A stretch of DNA of 9,753 bases from JAQVQN01 sp964557205. GTDB lineage: Bacteria; Verrucomicrobiota; Kiritimatiellia; RFP12; UBA1067. Shown one piece after another: positions 1-7,115 of the stretch (the first letter of the stretch is position 1; each line of letters starts with the position of its first letter). Location: assembly GCA_964557205.1 (NCBI GenBank), contig CAZKZI010000124.1, positions 1 through 9,753 on the forward strand, written 5' to 3'. A model generated the notes under the pieces. It worked only from the letters and a program-made list of their open reading frames with translations, searched no databases and had not been told where the DNA came from. The translations under genes and the position numbers were made by a program.

Positions 1-67
1 CTCGTGCGCATCGGCCCATACCCCGTAGCGTCTCCTCGTGCGCATCGCCCGTATGTCGAAGCGTCTC
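1..67. repeat. Two-copy imperfect tandem repeat, unit 33-34 bp
   Basis: Copy 1 (1-34) and copy 2 (35-67) align at 28 of 34 columns with one single-base gap. The ends are conserved (start CTCGTGCGCATC, end AGCGTCTC) and the differences cluster in the middle. A third copy would begin at 68, but only CTC matches before the SDR stop codon. The array touches the left edge, so its full length is unknown. It lies directly downstream of the last gene of the minus-strand block. There is no unique spacer between copies, so it is not a CRISPR array. Confidence 0.75.
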
Positions 68-68
68 C

Positions 69-854
69 TCACTTCGCCGTATAACCGCCGTCAACAGGTA
101 TGTTAGCGCCGGTCAGATAAGCTGAGGCGTCCGAAGCCAGAAAAACCACCACCCCTTTCAAGTCCTCATCATTAGCCAGTCGGCCCAGCATCGTGTTGGC
201 GCTATAGTTTTTGACGAACGCTTCCGGCTGGTTGTTGAAGAAACCTCCCGGATGTATGGCGTTCACTCGGATGCCGTGCGATCCCAGCACACTAGCCGCA
301 AAGCGTGTGAAATTAACCATGCCGCCCTTCTCATAGAAATAGATCGGCGAGGGATGCTGCCCCATGTCCGTGCCCACATAGTTGAGCGGATCGGGCCCGC
401 GGATACCCATGTATGAGCCGATGTTGATGATCGAGCCGCCGCCCGCCTTTTTCATCTCCTCGGACGCCAGCCGCGTCAGGCAAAACAGCGCCGAAGCGTT
501 GATGTGTAAACTTTTGTCGAACGTCTCCATGGGCTGATTCCAACTGGCGCACGCGCAGCGCGTGACCGCATTGTTGACAAGCACGTCAAAGCGTCCCGCG
601 CGCCGCATGATCTCCGCCACCAGCGATTTGATCGAACTTTCATCCTCTAGCTCCAGCGGCAAGGCCGTCACGTTGCCGCCCGCGGACCGCAGCGCGACCG
701 CCACCTTTTCCAGCTCCGCGACATTTCTGGACGCTATGTAGGTCGCCGCCCCAGCCTCGGCCAAGGCTTCGGCAATCTGACGTCCGTACAGCCCCGCGCC
801 GCCAGTCAGCAGAGCCACCTTGCCCTTCAGCGAAAAACTTTCCATAACACCCAT
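69..854 (-). CDS. Short-chain dehydrogenase/reductase (classical SDR)
   Basis: This is a 261-residue NAD(P)-dependent oxidoreductase of the classical SDR family, normal in length, predicted cytoplasmic. Visible motifs are the cofactor-binding TGGAGLYG (17-24), the NNA motif (94-96), the catalytic Ser147 in INIGSYMG, Tyr172-x3-Lys176, IHPGG (200-204) and the C-terminal VDGGY. The Rossmann glycine motif has Leu where many SDRs have the middle Gly. ASR after the second strand suggests NADP(H), by family rule only. I chose ATG at 854; ATG at 845 (MESFSLKGK) is almost equally good because neither has a strong ribosome site. Starts further upstream would overlap the preceding gene and add no SDR sequence. 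It is the last gene of the five-gene block, 44 bp after the Gfo/Idh/MocA gene, and probably interconverts a hydroxyl and a keto group on the same substrate class. The substrate is unknown. Confidence 0.93.
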   Translation of the reverse strand: MGVMESFSLKGKVALLTGGAGLYGRQIAEALAEAGAATYIASRNVAELEKVAVALRSAGGNVTALPLELEDESSIKSLVAEIMRRAGRFDVLVNNAVTRCACASWNQPMETFDKSLHINASALFCLTRLASEEMKKAGGGSIINIGSYMGIRGPDPLNYVGTDMGQHPSPIYFYEKGGMVNFTRFAASVLGSHGIRVNAIHPGGFFNNQPEAFVKNYSANTMLGRLANDEDLKGVVVFLASDASAYLTGANIPVDGGYTAK

Positions 855-898
855 ATTCCCATCATCCCCGTTTGAAATCGTCAGCACACACAACCACA

Positions 899-1969
899 CT
901 ATGCTTTGATTTTGACCGTACGTCCTCCGCGCTGCGCCGAAGTATGCGCCGCCTCGCACTGCAACACATTACGTAAACCTTCCTGACCGGTCAAAGGCTT
1001 GCCGGATATCACCGACGCGGCATGTTCAGCGATCACGCCCTGATAAATGTTCACGGCTTTAGTCACCACAAAATCTTTCTGCCTCGTGAACTCGTCAAGT
1101 TCCAGCCTCATTTTCAAGGGCTCGCCGACATGGCCGGAAAGCTGGAACATAGTCCCGTAACCGCGCAGCACCGCCCGGCCGCCGTAAATCTCATACCCCA
1201 GATTGGAAAGCGTGCCGCCCAACCCGCCGCGCGCATCGCAGAACGAAACCAGCGCCGAACATGTGACACCGTTCTCAAGGTCACACTGTATCAAAGCCCC
1301 GTCCTCGACCTTGATCGTCATGCGCTTCGGATAGTATACCGCGCGCACCGCCTGAATGCGGCTGCCCAACAGAAATTCCGCCATGTAAAAACAGTGGCTG
1401 GCGACATCGCCGATCGGCCCGCCCATCTCGGCGCGGTTCGAGCAACGCCAGGTCGCGGCTTCGTCAGGTTCAAACCCGTACGCGAACTGCATGTGAAAGC
1501 AGGCATCATTGACTTTGCCCAGCTTATTGCCGTCAATGAGCTGGCGCGCTTTTTTGTTGAGCGCGTTATGCGTCATCATGTGATCCACCGACAGACTCAG
1601 CTTTTTTCTGGCCGCCAGCTTGACCAGCATGCGCGCCTCTTGCGAATTCGCCGCCAGCGGCTTGTCCACGATCACCGCCTTGCCGGCCTCCAGCGCCTGC
1701 CGCGCCAAAGTCGCATGCGTCAAATTGTTTGTCGCCACAAACACCGCGTCAACCGCAGGGTCGGCACACACCGCAACCGCGTCTTTATACCACTTAAGAC
1801 CCGATGCCTCAACCGCTGCGCGGCGCGCGGGATTTATGTCCGTAGCCCCCGCCAGCACCGCTTGCTTCAACGGCTTGAAACGCGCGGTGTCGCACGCGAA
1901 ACCCTCTTTTGCAATCCGATTCTCGGCAATGCCGCCGAATCCCACCAACGCATAACGCGCTTTCTTCAT
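899..1969 (-). CDS. Gfo/Idh/MocA family oxidoreductase, cytoplasmic
   Basis: This 356-residue protein has the two-domain Gfo/Idh/MocA plan. An N-terminal Rossmann fold carries GFGGIA (10-15) and an acidic residue after the second strand (Asp44 in GATDINP), which favours NAD(H). The family's EKP motif appears as DKP (102-104), keeping the Lys. The C-terminal domain contains GGPIGDVASH (183-192), matching the usual Asp-x3-His catalytic pair (D188, H192). There is no signal peptide. Family members oxidise or reduce sugars, inositols and related polyols; the exact substrate cannot be told. ATG at 1969 is preceded by GGAGG with 5 bases between (1975-1979 on the plus strand), which fixes the start. 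It lies 32 bp after the symporter and 44 bp before the SDR gene, so co-transcription is likely. It is unlike the exported GH109 member in this window, which has lost the Lys of the same motif. Confidence 0.93.
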   Translation of the reverse strand: MKKARYALVGFGGIAENRIAKEGFACDTARFKPLKQAVLAGATDINPARRAAVEASGLKWYKDAVAVCADPAVDAVFVATNNLTHATLARQALEAGKAVIVDKPLAANSQEARMLVKLAARKKLSLSVDHMMTHNALNKKARQLIDGNKLGKVNDACFHMQFAYGFEPDEAATWRCSNRAEMGGPIGDVASHCFYMAEFLLGSRIQAVRAVYYPKRMTIKVEDGALIQCDLENGVTCSALVSFCDARGGLGGTLSNLGYEIYGGRAVLRGYGTMFQLSGHVGEPLKMRLELDEFTRQKDFVVTKAVNIYQGVIAEHAASVISGKPLTGQEGLRNVLQCEAAHTSAQRGGRTVKIKA

Positions 1970-2001
1970 CTCGCCCTCCGTTATCGGTTAAAAAACACCG
2001 T

Positions 2002-4005
2002 TTACAAATTATGCTTTACCGTTAACTTTCCATTAGCCCCCATCTTAGGCACCAGGCGCACCAGAGCCCAGGCCGCCAGCGCCGCGACTGCCGTCATGAT
2101 TGACCCTGAGATTGTCCGTCCGTAAAGCAGATGCCCTACCCCGAACAGCGCGGCCCACACCATCAGACAGCCCAGGAACATGCACAGTATGCCTGTCGGC
2201 ACATTCCATCCGGCAGGCGCCTCGACAGACTCACCCGAATCCAGCACGACCTTCTCGATCTGCTTCCAGCCGGGACCGCCAGGACGTATCGCACGAAAAA
2301 ACCCGACCAGCGTCCGCTCGTCAACCGGCGGCGTCAAATACGTGACCGCCAGCCACGCCGCAGTCGTGACGATGATGCCCAGCAACAGCTTCCATGAATT
2401 GTAATCCATGATGCGAAACCAGCCCGATTCCGCCATAAAGGTCTCCCAGCCCAGCGGACCGGCGGCGACCTGGAAGAACACCGCCACCACAAATGATACC
2501 ACCATCGCTGTGACTTCACTCCAGACATTCATGCGCCACCAGAACCAGCGCAGGATATATATCAGACCGGTACCCGCCCCAACCTGCAAAAGGATATGAA
2601 AAATCGTTTTAACCGTGGTCATGTGCAACGCTATGCCCGCCGAGGCCAGCAACATCGTCAGCATGGTGACACGCCCCACCAGCACCGCATGACGCGGTGA
2701 GGCCTGCGGCTTGATGAACCGCAGATAGACATCCTGCACCACATACGACGAACCCCAGTTCAGCAGCGTGGCGACAGTGGACATGTAGGCCGCGATCAAC
2801 GACGCCACGATCAATCCCTGCCAGCCGCGCGGCATGCGTGCCACCATGCCGGGATAGGCGATGTCATGACCCAAAAACTGGTCGTCGACATTCGGAAACT
2901 CGCGCGCCAGAGCCCCCACACCGTTGGCATCGGCTTTGCGCCGCCGAACCGTCTCGCGCAGTTCATCAGGCATAGCCGACTTGTCATCCGCATAAGCGCT
3001 GACCGCCGCCGGATTATCGGCCAGCCAGACCCTGGCGCTCTCCTGCTCTTGCGGCGACGTCAAAGGGAACACCACCAGCGACACCAACGCCACCAGTATC
3101 CAAGGCCACGGACGCACCGCATAATGCAGCACGTTGAAAAGCAGCGTTCCGCCGACAGCATGCCCCTCGCTCTTGGCTGCAAGCATGCGCTGCGCTATGA
3201 ACCCGCCGCCGCCCGGCTCCGCCCCGGGATACCAGACATTCCACCACTGCACCGCCAAAGGCAGTATCATAACCGTCATCAACGTTGAAAGATCCCCGGA
3301 AAACGACGGCGTCAAGGCGAGTTTTCCAGACACAGCCGGATGCGAAAACAGCTCTTTAAGGGATGTCACCCCATCAGCCATGCCTGAATTGACCGCGTAA
3401 TATGCCGCGAAAACCGCGCCGGTCATCGCCACCGAGAACTGATAAAAATCCGCCCACATTGAACCGGTCAGACCGCCCAATGTCGCATAGATGGCCACGC
3501 CGGTCATAGCGCAAAGAAGTGAAATTCCCGGCGTCAGTCCGAACATGATCTGGCCGATCTTGATCGCCGCCAGCGAAACCCCGCCAAGAATAATCAGATT
3601 GTAAACGACACCCAGATAAATCGCCCGGAAACCACGCAGAAACGCCGCCGGCCGACCGCTGTACCGCAACTCGTAGAAACCCAGATCAGTACTCAGCCCG
3701 GAACGCCTCCACAGATTGGCATAGACGAACACCGTCAACATGCCCGTCAGCAGAAAAGCCCACCACACCCAGTTGCCTGCCACCCCGTTCAGCCGCACGA
3801 TTTCCGTGATGAGGTTCGGTGTATCGCACGAGAAGGTGCAGGCCACCATCGAGACCCCCAACAGCCACCAAGGCATGGATCTCCCGGACAGGAAGAAATC
3901 GTCCGCGCTCTTGCCCGCCCTTTTGGAGGCCAATGACCCGACTATCACTACCGAAACCAAAAACCCGAAAATAATGATCGCGTCCAGCCAAGTTATTGTG
4001 AGCAT
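2002..4005 (-). CDS. Sodium:solute symporter (SSS family), long variant
   Basis: A 667-residue inner-membrane transporter of the SSS family (the SglT/PutP-type fold), using the sodium gradient to import a small polar solute, probably a sugar or polyol. The N-terminus reads TWLDAIIIFGFLVSVVIVGS, followed by DDFFLSGRSMPWW (35-47), typical of the family. The SSS signature region is GGGGFIAQRMLAAKS (265-279). The sodium-site helix carries AAYMSTVATLLNWGSS (405-420). About a dozen or more hydrophobic segments are visible. It is longer than a typical 500-550 residue member: a hydrophilic stretch at about 316-392 and a C-terminal extension account for this. ATG at 4005 has AGGA with a 6-base spacer. 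An in-frame ATG at 4068 would read through the upstream inverted repeat, so I reject it. Its place between the aminotransferase and two dehydrogenases suggests that it imports their substrate. Confidence 0.93.
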   Translation of the reverse strand: MLTITWLDAIIIFGFLVSVVIVGSLASKRAGKSADDFFLSGRSMPWWLLGVSMVACTFSCDTPNLITEIVRLNGVAGNWVWWAFLLTGMLTVFVYANLWRRSGLSTDLGFYELRYSGRPAAFLRGFRAIYLGVVYNLIILGGVSLAAIKIGQIMFGLTPGISLLCAMTGVAIYATLGGLTGSMWADFYQFSVAMTGAVFAAYYAVNSGMADGVTSLKELFSHPAVSGKLALTPSFSGDLSTLMTVMILPLAVQWWNVWYPGAEPGGGGFIAQRMLAAKSEGHAVGGTLLFNVLHYAVRPWPWILVALVSLVVFPLTSPQEQESARVWLADNPAAVSAYADDKSAMPDELRETVRRRKADANGVGALAREFPNVDDQFLGHDIAYPGMVARMPRGWQGLIVASLIAAYMSTVATLLNWGSSYVVQDVYLRFIKPQASPRHAVLVGRVTMLTMLLASAGIALHMTTVKTIFHILLQVGAGTGLIYILRWFWWRMNVWSEVTAMVVSFVVAVFFQVAAGPLGWETFMAESGWFRIMDYNSWKLLLGIIVTTAAWLAVTYLTPPVDERTLVGFFRAIRPGGPGWKQIEKVVLDSGESVEAPAGWNVPTGILCMFLGCLMVWAALFGVGHLLYGRTISGSIMTAVAALAAWALVRLVPKMGANGKLTVKHNL

Positions 4006-4011
4006 AATTTT

Positions 4012-4015
4012 TCCT
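4012..4015 (-). promoter_or_regulatory. Ribosome binding site fixing the symporter start
   Basis: AGGA on the minus strand lies 6 bases before ATG at 4005. It supports the shorter start (MLTITWLDA) over an in-frame ATG at 4068, whose extra 21 residues would be encoded by the inverted repeat. Confidence 0.7.
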
Positions 4016-4020
4016 AAAAA

Positions 4021-4080
4021 GAACTGGAAACCCGAAACTTGGGCGCGCCGTCTCTGTCCCGGTTTCAAGTTTCCAGTTTC
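4021..4080. repeat. Long imperfect inverted repeat made of GAAAC-type heptamers
   Basis: The arms AACTGGAAAC (4022-4031) and GTTTCCAGTT (4069-4078) are perfect inverted copies. After a 2-base mismatch the pairing resumes with GAAAC (4034-4038) against GTTTC (4062-4066), then GGGC against GTCC with one G-T pair. On the minus strand the left arm reads as three tandem heptamers: GAAACTG, GAAACTT, GAAACCG. It fills most of the 81 bp gap between the aminotransferase stop and the symporter start. In RNA it would fold into a long stem between the two cistrons. There is no run of U after it, so it does not look like a simple intrinsic terminator. A dispersed intergenic repeat or an mRNA processing/stability element are both possible. 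Confidence 0.75.
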
Positions 4081-4086
4081 TGTATC

Positions 4087-5388
4087 CTATTTCATATACG
4101 CCGCAGCCACCTTCTTGAAGGCATCGATGCAGGCCTGCATATGCTGCTCAGTATAAACCGGATGCGTGAAGAAACACATGGTGCGGTCGGTCATCCAGCG
4201 CGCGCGCGGACAATCCACCTTGCTGTAGTCGATGTTGCGCGCCTTAGGGTCGAAGAAGGGATATTTAGCCACGCCGAATCCGTTGCGTTCGATAAAAGCC
4301 CGTTCCTTGTACATCTCGGGCCACAGCACACTGTAAACCGGCACGCCTTCCGCCGCAATGGCTTTAATGAACTCTTTGCTCGAACATGTCAGCAGCTCGG
4401 TCTTAAGCACAAACGGAGCCCACCAGTAGGAATTCTGGCGCTCTTTGGTGTCAACCGGAGTGTGCAAAACCAGCGGATGCTTCGCCAAGGCTTTCTTAAG
4501 CATACGCCCGTTGCGCAGACGGTTCTTCAGATTCCAGGAGTCAAAACGCTTGAGTTCGCAAAGGCCGATCTGCGACTGCATCTCGGTCAGTCGGAAGTTG
4601 AAGCCGACCCGTTTGTGGATATACATCAGCTTGCCTTCCATCTCCAGCAGGTTCATGCGCTCTTTGACATCATATCCGTGATCGCGGAAGGAACGGCACT
4701 CCCAGGCCAGATCATCGTCGTTGGTCACGACCATGCCGCCCTCGCCGCCGGTAGTGAAGTGCTTGCTCTGGCAGAAGCTGAAACACGCCACGTCCCCGAT
4801 TGTTCCGGCGGTTTTGCCCTTGTAAATGCCGCCGAAACATTGCGCGCAGTCCTCAATCACCTTCAGATTGTGCTTCTTGGCGATCTTCATTATCGGATCC
4901 ATGTCCGCGACAACGCCGTAAAGGTGTACCACCACAATGCCTTTGGTGCGCTCTGTGATATTATCTTCAATCTGCTTGGGGTCTAACAGATGGTCAAAGC
5001 CCACATCGGCAAAGACCGGCAAAGCGCCTGCCTGCAGAATGCTGAATGAAGAGGCGATAAAAGAGTATGACGGGCAGATCACCTCGTCGCCCGGGCCTAT
5101 ATTCAGCGCGGCAATTGCGGTGTGCAGAGCGGCCGTGCCGTTAGTCACGCTGATTGCATTACGCACACCCAGCCATTTCGCGAACGCGGCCTCGAACTTC
5201 CTGCCGACGGGCCCAGTCCAGTAGTTAACCTGACCGGACATCAACGGCTCGACCACGGTCTTGATCGCCTCTTCTGAAAAAGAGGGCCACATCGGAAAAC
5301 CCTTGTCCCAAACCTTGGAGCCGCCGTTAACTGCAAGCACCGTGGTCTTAACTTTGTTTTTTTTAACTTTTTTTACGGTTTTTTTCAT
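4087..5388 (-). CDS. DegT/DnrJ/EryC1 family PLP-dependent aminotransferase
   Basis: This 433-residue fold-type I PLP enzyme belongs to the sugar/cyclitol aminotransferase family. Visible are NGTAALH (83-89) for phosphate contacts, EDCAQ (179-183) with the Asp that pairs with the pyridine nitrogen, FSFCQSKHFTTGGEGG (203-218) with Lys209 as the expected Schiff-base lysine, and GFNFRLTEMQSQIG (262-275). The family moves an amino group, usually from Glu or Gln, onto a keto-sugar or keto-cyclitol; the reverse, deamination, is possible in a catabolic setting. The first 20 residues are a Lys-rich extension before LAVNGG, encoded by three A runs of 7, 7 and 8 bases. ATG at 5388 has AAAGGA with a 6-base spacer. 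It starts 22 bp after the hydrolase stop and is the only aminotransferase in the block. There are no adjacent glycosyltransferase or nucleotide-sugar genes, so I favour a catabolic or salvage role over cell-surface sugar synthesis. Confidence 0.93.
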   Translation of the reverse strand: MKKTVKKVKKNKVKTTVLAVNGGSKVWDKGFPMWPSFSEEAIKTVVEPLMSGQVNYWTGPVGRKFEAAFAKWLGVRNAISVTNGTAALHTAIAALNIGPGDEVICPSYSFIASSFSILQAGALPVFADVGFDHLLDPKQIEDNITERTKGIVVVHLYGVVADMDPIMKIAKKHNLKVIEDCAQCFGGIYKGKTAGTIGDVACFSFCQSKHFTTGGEGGMVVTNDDDLAWECRSFRDHGYDVKERMNLLEMEGKLMYIHKRVGFNFRLTEMQSQIGLCELKRFDSWNLKNRLRNGRMLKKALAKHPLVLHTPVDTKERQNSYWWAPFVLKTELLTCSSKEFIKAIAAEGVPVYSVLWPEMYKERAFIERNGFGVAKYPFFDPKARNIDYSKVDCPRARWMTDRTMCFFTHPVYTEQHMQACIDAFKKVAAAYMK

Positions 5389-5410
5389 TCTTCTTCCTTT
5401 CTTTTGGCGT

Positions 5411-6853
5411 TCAGCCGCCGGACTTTAACTTTTGTAACATTTCGAAAAGAGCTTTCTGCATCTTGGGCGCGGCCTCCACCTCCAGCCTGCTGGTTCCGAG
5501 CCAGGTCTCGTAGCCGCCGAGCTTGTGCTGCTCGGGTGTCGGCAGGTAACCGAAACAACCGTGCGCCAACGAAATCGTGAAAGCGGGCTGTAACGGGCTA
5601 TTGGCCTTGATGTCTAGCCCGGTTTCGGAAAAAACCTCGCCGGGAAACGCCGTGATCCCGACATCGCCCACGCGGAACGCCTGCAGAGCAAACTTCCATT
5701 CCGCCGGAAGTCGACTGAGGATGATGGCCCGCTCGGCATAAATCTCGGGCAGCTTGATCGCCTTCTTACCCACCTCCATCTTGGCCAAAATCCCCTTGGC
5801 CATTTCAATCTGTTCCGGGGTCGGGTGGCGCAACGCGAGCGTGATCTCTTCGAACGCCACCCCCAACGGCACATGTTCACGCCACTCTATCTTCTGATAT
5901 GCAGCATAGACGGCTTGTGCCACATCGTTGGCTACAATCCGCATTTTTTCGTATGCCGCCATTTTTTCAGCCGGCTTGGTAAAATCAATGTTGTTGATGT
6001 TGCCGCTGGTGCCATTGCTCATGATCGAAACGAAAGGCGGCTCCTGGCGGTCAGCCCCCAGCAACTCCTGCATGCGGTCATTGTAAAAGCCGTAATAGTC
6101 CGCCGTTATCTCGCCCTTGACCGTGCCGCCCACATAATGCAGCGAGTAGTTGGCCAACATGCCGATCGGTTGCCCCTCCGGCGTCTGCGCCGCCAAAATG
6201 AAGATTTCGGGATCGACCGGTCCCGCCGGTCTGTCCAAATTGGGATTGCCCCGCCCCGGGTTCGTCTTGACCAAGTCGTCCTTGCTGCCGAAAGGATTTT
6301 CCGGCGTGGTGCCGGGCTTCATGAACCAGCGCCTGCAGAACACATGGCGCGGTTCCTGGGCCGAGGTCCAGCCGACACGAGCCGGTCGCAGCGTGTACAC
6401 GGCGCATGACACCGCGTCCGCGATGCGCCGCGCCACGAACTGCGAGTATTCGTCCAGTGGGTCGTTCAGTGCCCACGGGTTTTCCCCCAACGCGCTGGAC
6501 GCGGAATGCGTGTGCGTCGCCGACACCAGAATGTGGGAAGCCGGAACGCCGGTCTGCTCCTCAGCCAGCCGCCGGGCCTCGTCGCTCACCGTGCGCGAAA
6601 ACCCCAGCAGGTCACAAACCACGAAGGCTATTCTTGTCTTGCCATTATCCAGCACCAGGCAGCGGGCGAAAAGTTCATGCCGCACATAGCTCCCCGGCGG
6701 ATTTTTCCACTCGCCAACCAGAGGCAGCCCCAAAGGTGGTGTGATGTTGGCTTTGGCCGCTCCCGCACGGAGACCGCCCTCCGCCTCTCCCGCACCCTGC
6801 GCAACCAAAAAACCGGCTACCCCCACAGCCGTTAAAATTTGTATTGCCTTCAC
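5411..6853 (-). CDS. Secreted neutral ceramidase-like hydrolase (ceramidase N-terminal domain)
   Basis: With GTG at 6853 the product is 480 residues. It opens with a signal peptide: Lys2, a hydrophobic core AIQILTAVGVAGFLVA, and a likely cleavage near Ala24. The body matches the zinc-dependent neutral/alkaline ceramidase N-terminal domain: AGAAKANITPP (30-40), SATHTHS (111-117), NYSLHY (235-240), NGTSGNINN (280-288), FPGE (403-406) and GYLPTPEQ (435-442). From family knowledge the zinc ligands should be His in THTH, His239, Glu406 and Tyr436. Characterised ceramidases run to about 650-700 residues with a C-terminal Ig-like domain; this one stops right after the catalytic part. True ceramide cleavage is therefore doubtful; another amide or ester is likely. 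It is the first gene of the block. An in-frame ATG at 7090 adds 79 residues with no family match, in front of the signal peptide, and is rejected. Confidence 0.88.
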   Translation of the reverse strand: MKAIQILTAVGVAGFLVAQGAGEAEGGLRAGAAKANITPPLGLPLVGEWKNPPGSYVRHELFARCLVLDNGKTRIAFVVCDLLGFSRTVSDEARRLAEEQTGVPASHILVSATHTHSASSALGENPWALNDPLDEYSQFVARRIADAVSCAVYTLRPARVGWTSAQEPRHVFCRRWFMKPGTTPENPFGSKDDLVKTNPGRGNPNLDRPAGPVDPEIFILAAQTPEGQPIGMLANYSLHYVGGTVKGEITADYYGFYNDRMQELLGADRQEPPFVSIMSNGTSGNINNIDFTKPAEKMAAYEKMRIVANDVAQAVYAAYQKIEWREHVPLGVAFEEITLALRHPTPEQIEMAKGILAKMEVGKKAIKLPEIYAERAIILSRLPAEWKFALQAFRVGDVGITAFPGEVFSETGLDIKANSPLQPAFTISLAHGCFGYLPTPEQHKLGGYETWLGTSRLEVEAAPKMQKALFEMLQKLKSGG

Positions 6854-6858
6854 ACGTA

Positions 6859-6865
6859 CCTTTCT
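6859..6865 (-). promoter_or_regulatory. Ribosome binding site selecting a GTG start for the hydrolase
   Basis: AGAAAGG on the minus strand lies 5 bases before GTG at 6853. The following codons give a standard signal peptide (VKAIQILTAVG), so this site decides for the GTG over upstream ATG codons. Confidence 0.65.
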
Positions 6866-7115
6866 TGCGTATTGCCAGAATATATCAGTAACTCTCTTCA
6901 ACCGTTGACAGTATCTCACAAGCCGCATATTCCAACAAGTGCCGATGCAGGCGAAGTTGACGTTTTTCCGGCCTCGTAAGCAGGGAATAACGCATTTGGC
7001 AAGATGGTAGAGAAATCGGATTGACAAGACAAGCAAAGATCGCACCCGCGCAAGTGCAAAATGAAACGCACGCTTTGCAGAGAAAGCCATGACAACAGAC
7101 AGCGAGGATCATTGG

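Noticed and set aside
1..67. CRISPR array
   Set aside because: The two units are contiguous with no unique spacers, and the differences lie within the unit.
1022..2125. A 367-codon open frame on the plus strand
   Set aside because: It lies opposite the Gfo/Idh/MocA gene, which has clear family motifs and a strong ribosome site. The antisense product is Arg/His-rich with no recognisable domain, as expected from a GC-rich shadow frame.
4006..4068. 21-residue N-terminal extension of the symporter
   Set aside because: It is encoded by the inverted repeat; ATG at 4005 has AGGA six bases upstream and begins directly at the first membrane segment.
4039..4986. A 315-codon open frame on the plus strand
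   Set aside because: It is antisense to the aminotransferase, which carries a complete PLP signature; the antisense product resembles no family.
6905..6933. Plus-strand promoter starting at a perfect TTGACA (6905-6910)
   Set aside because: No acceptable -10 box lies 16-18 bases downstream (TATTCC or ATATTC only).
6885..7000. A faint AraC-type helix-turn-helix look (LLEYAACEILSTVEE and, in another frame, RLKRVTDI) on the minus strand
   Set aside because: The resemblance is limited to a few residues, is split over two frames, and lacks a start and the rest of the domain.
6854..7090. N-terminal extension of 79 residues on the ceramidase-like protein
   Set aside because: The extension precedes a standard signal peptide and has no family match, whereas GTG at 6853 has a ribosome site at the right distance.
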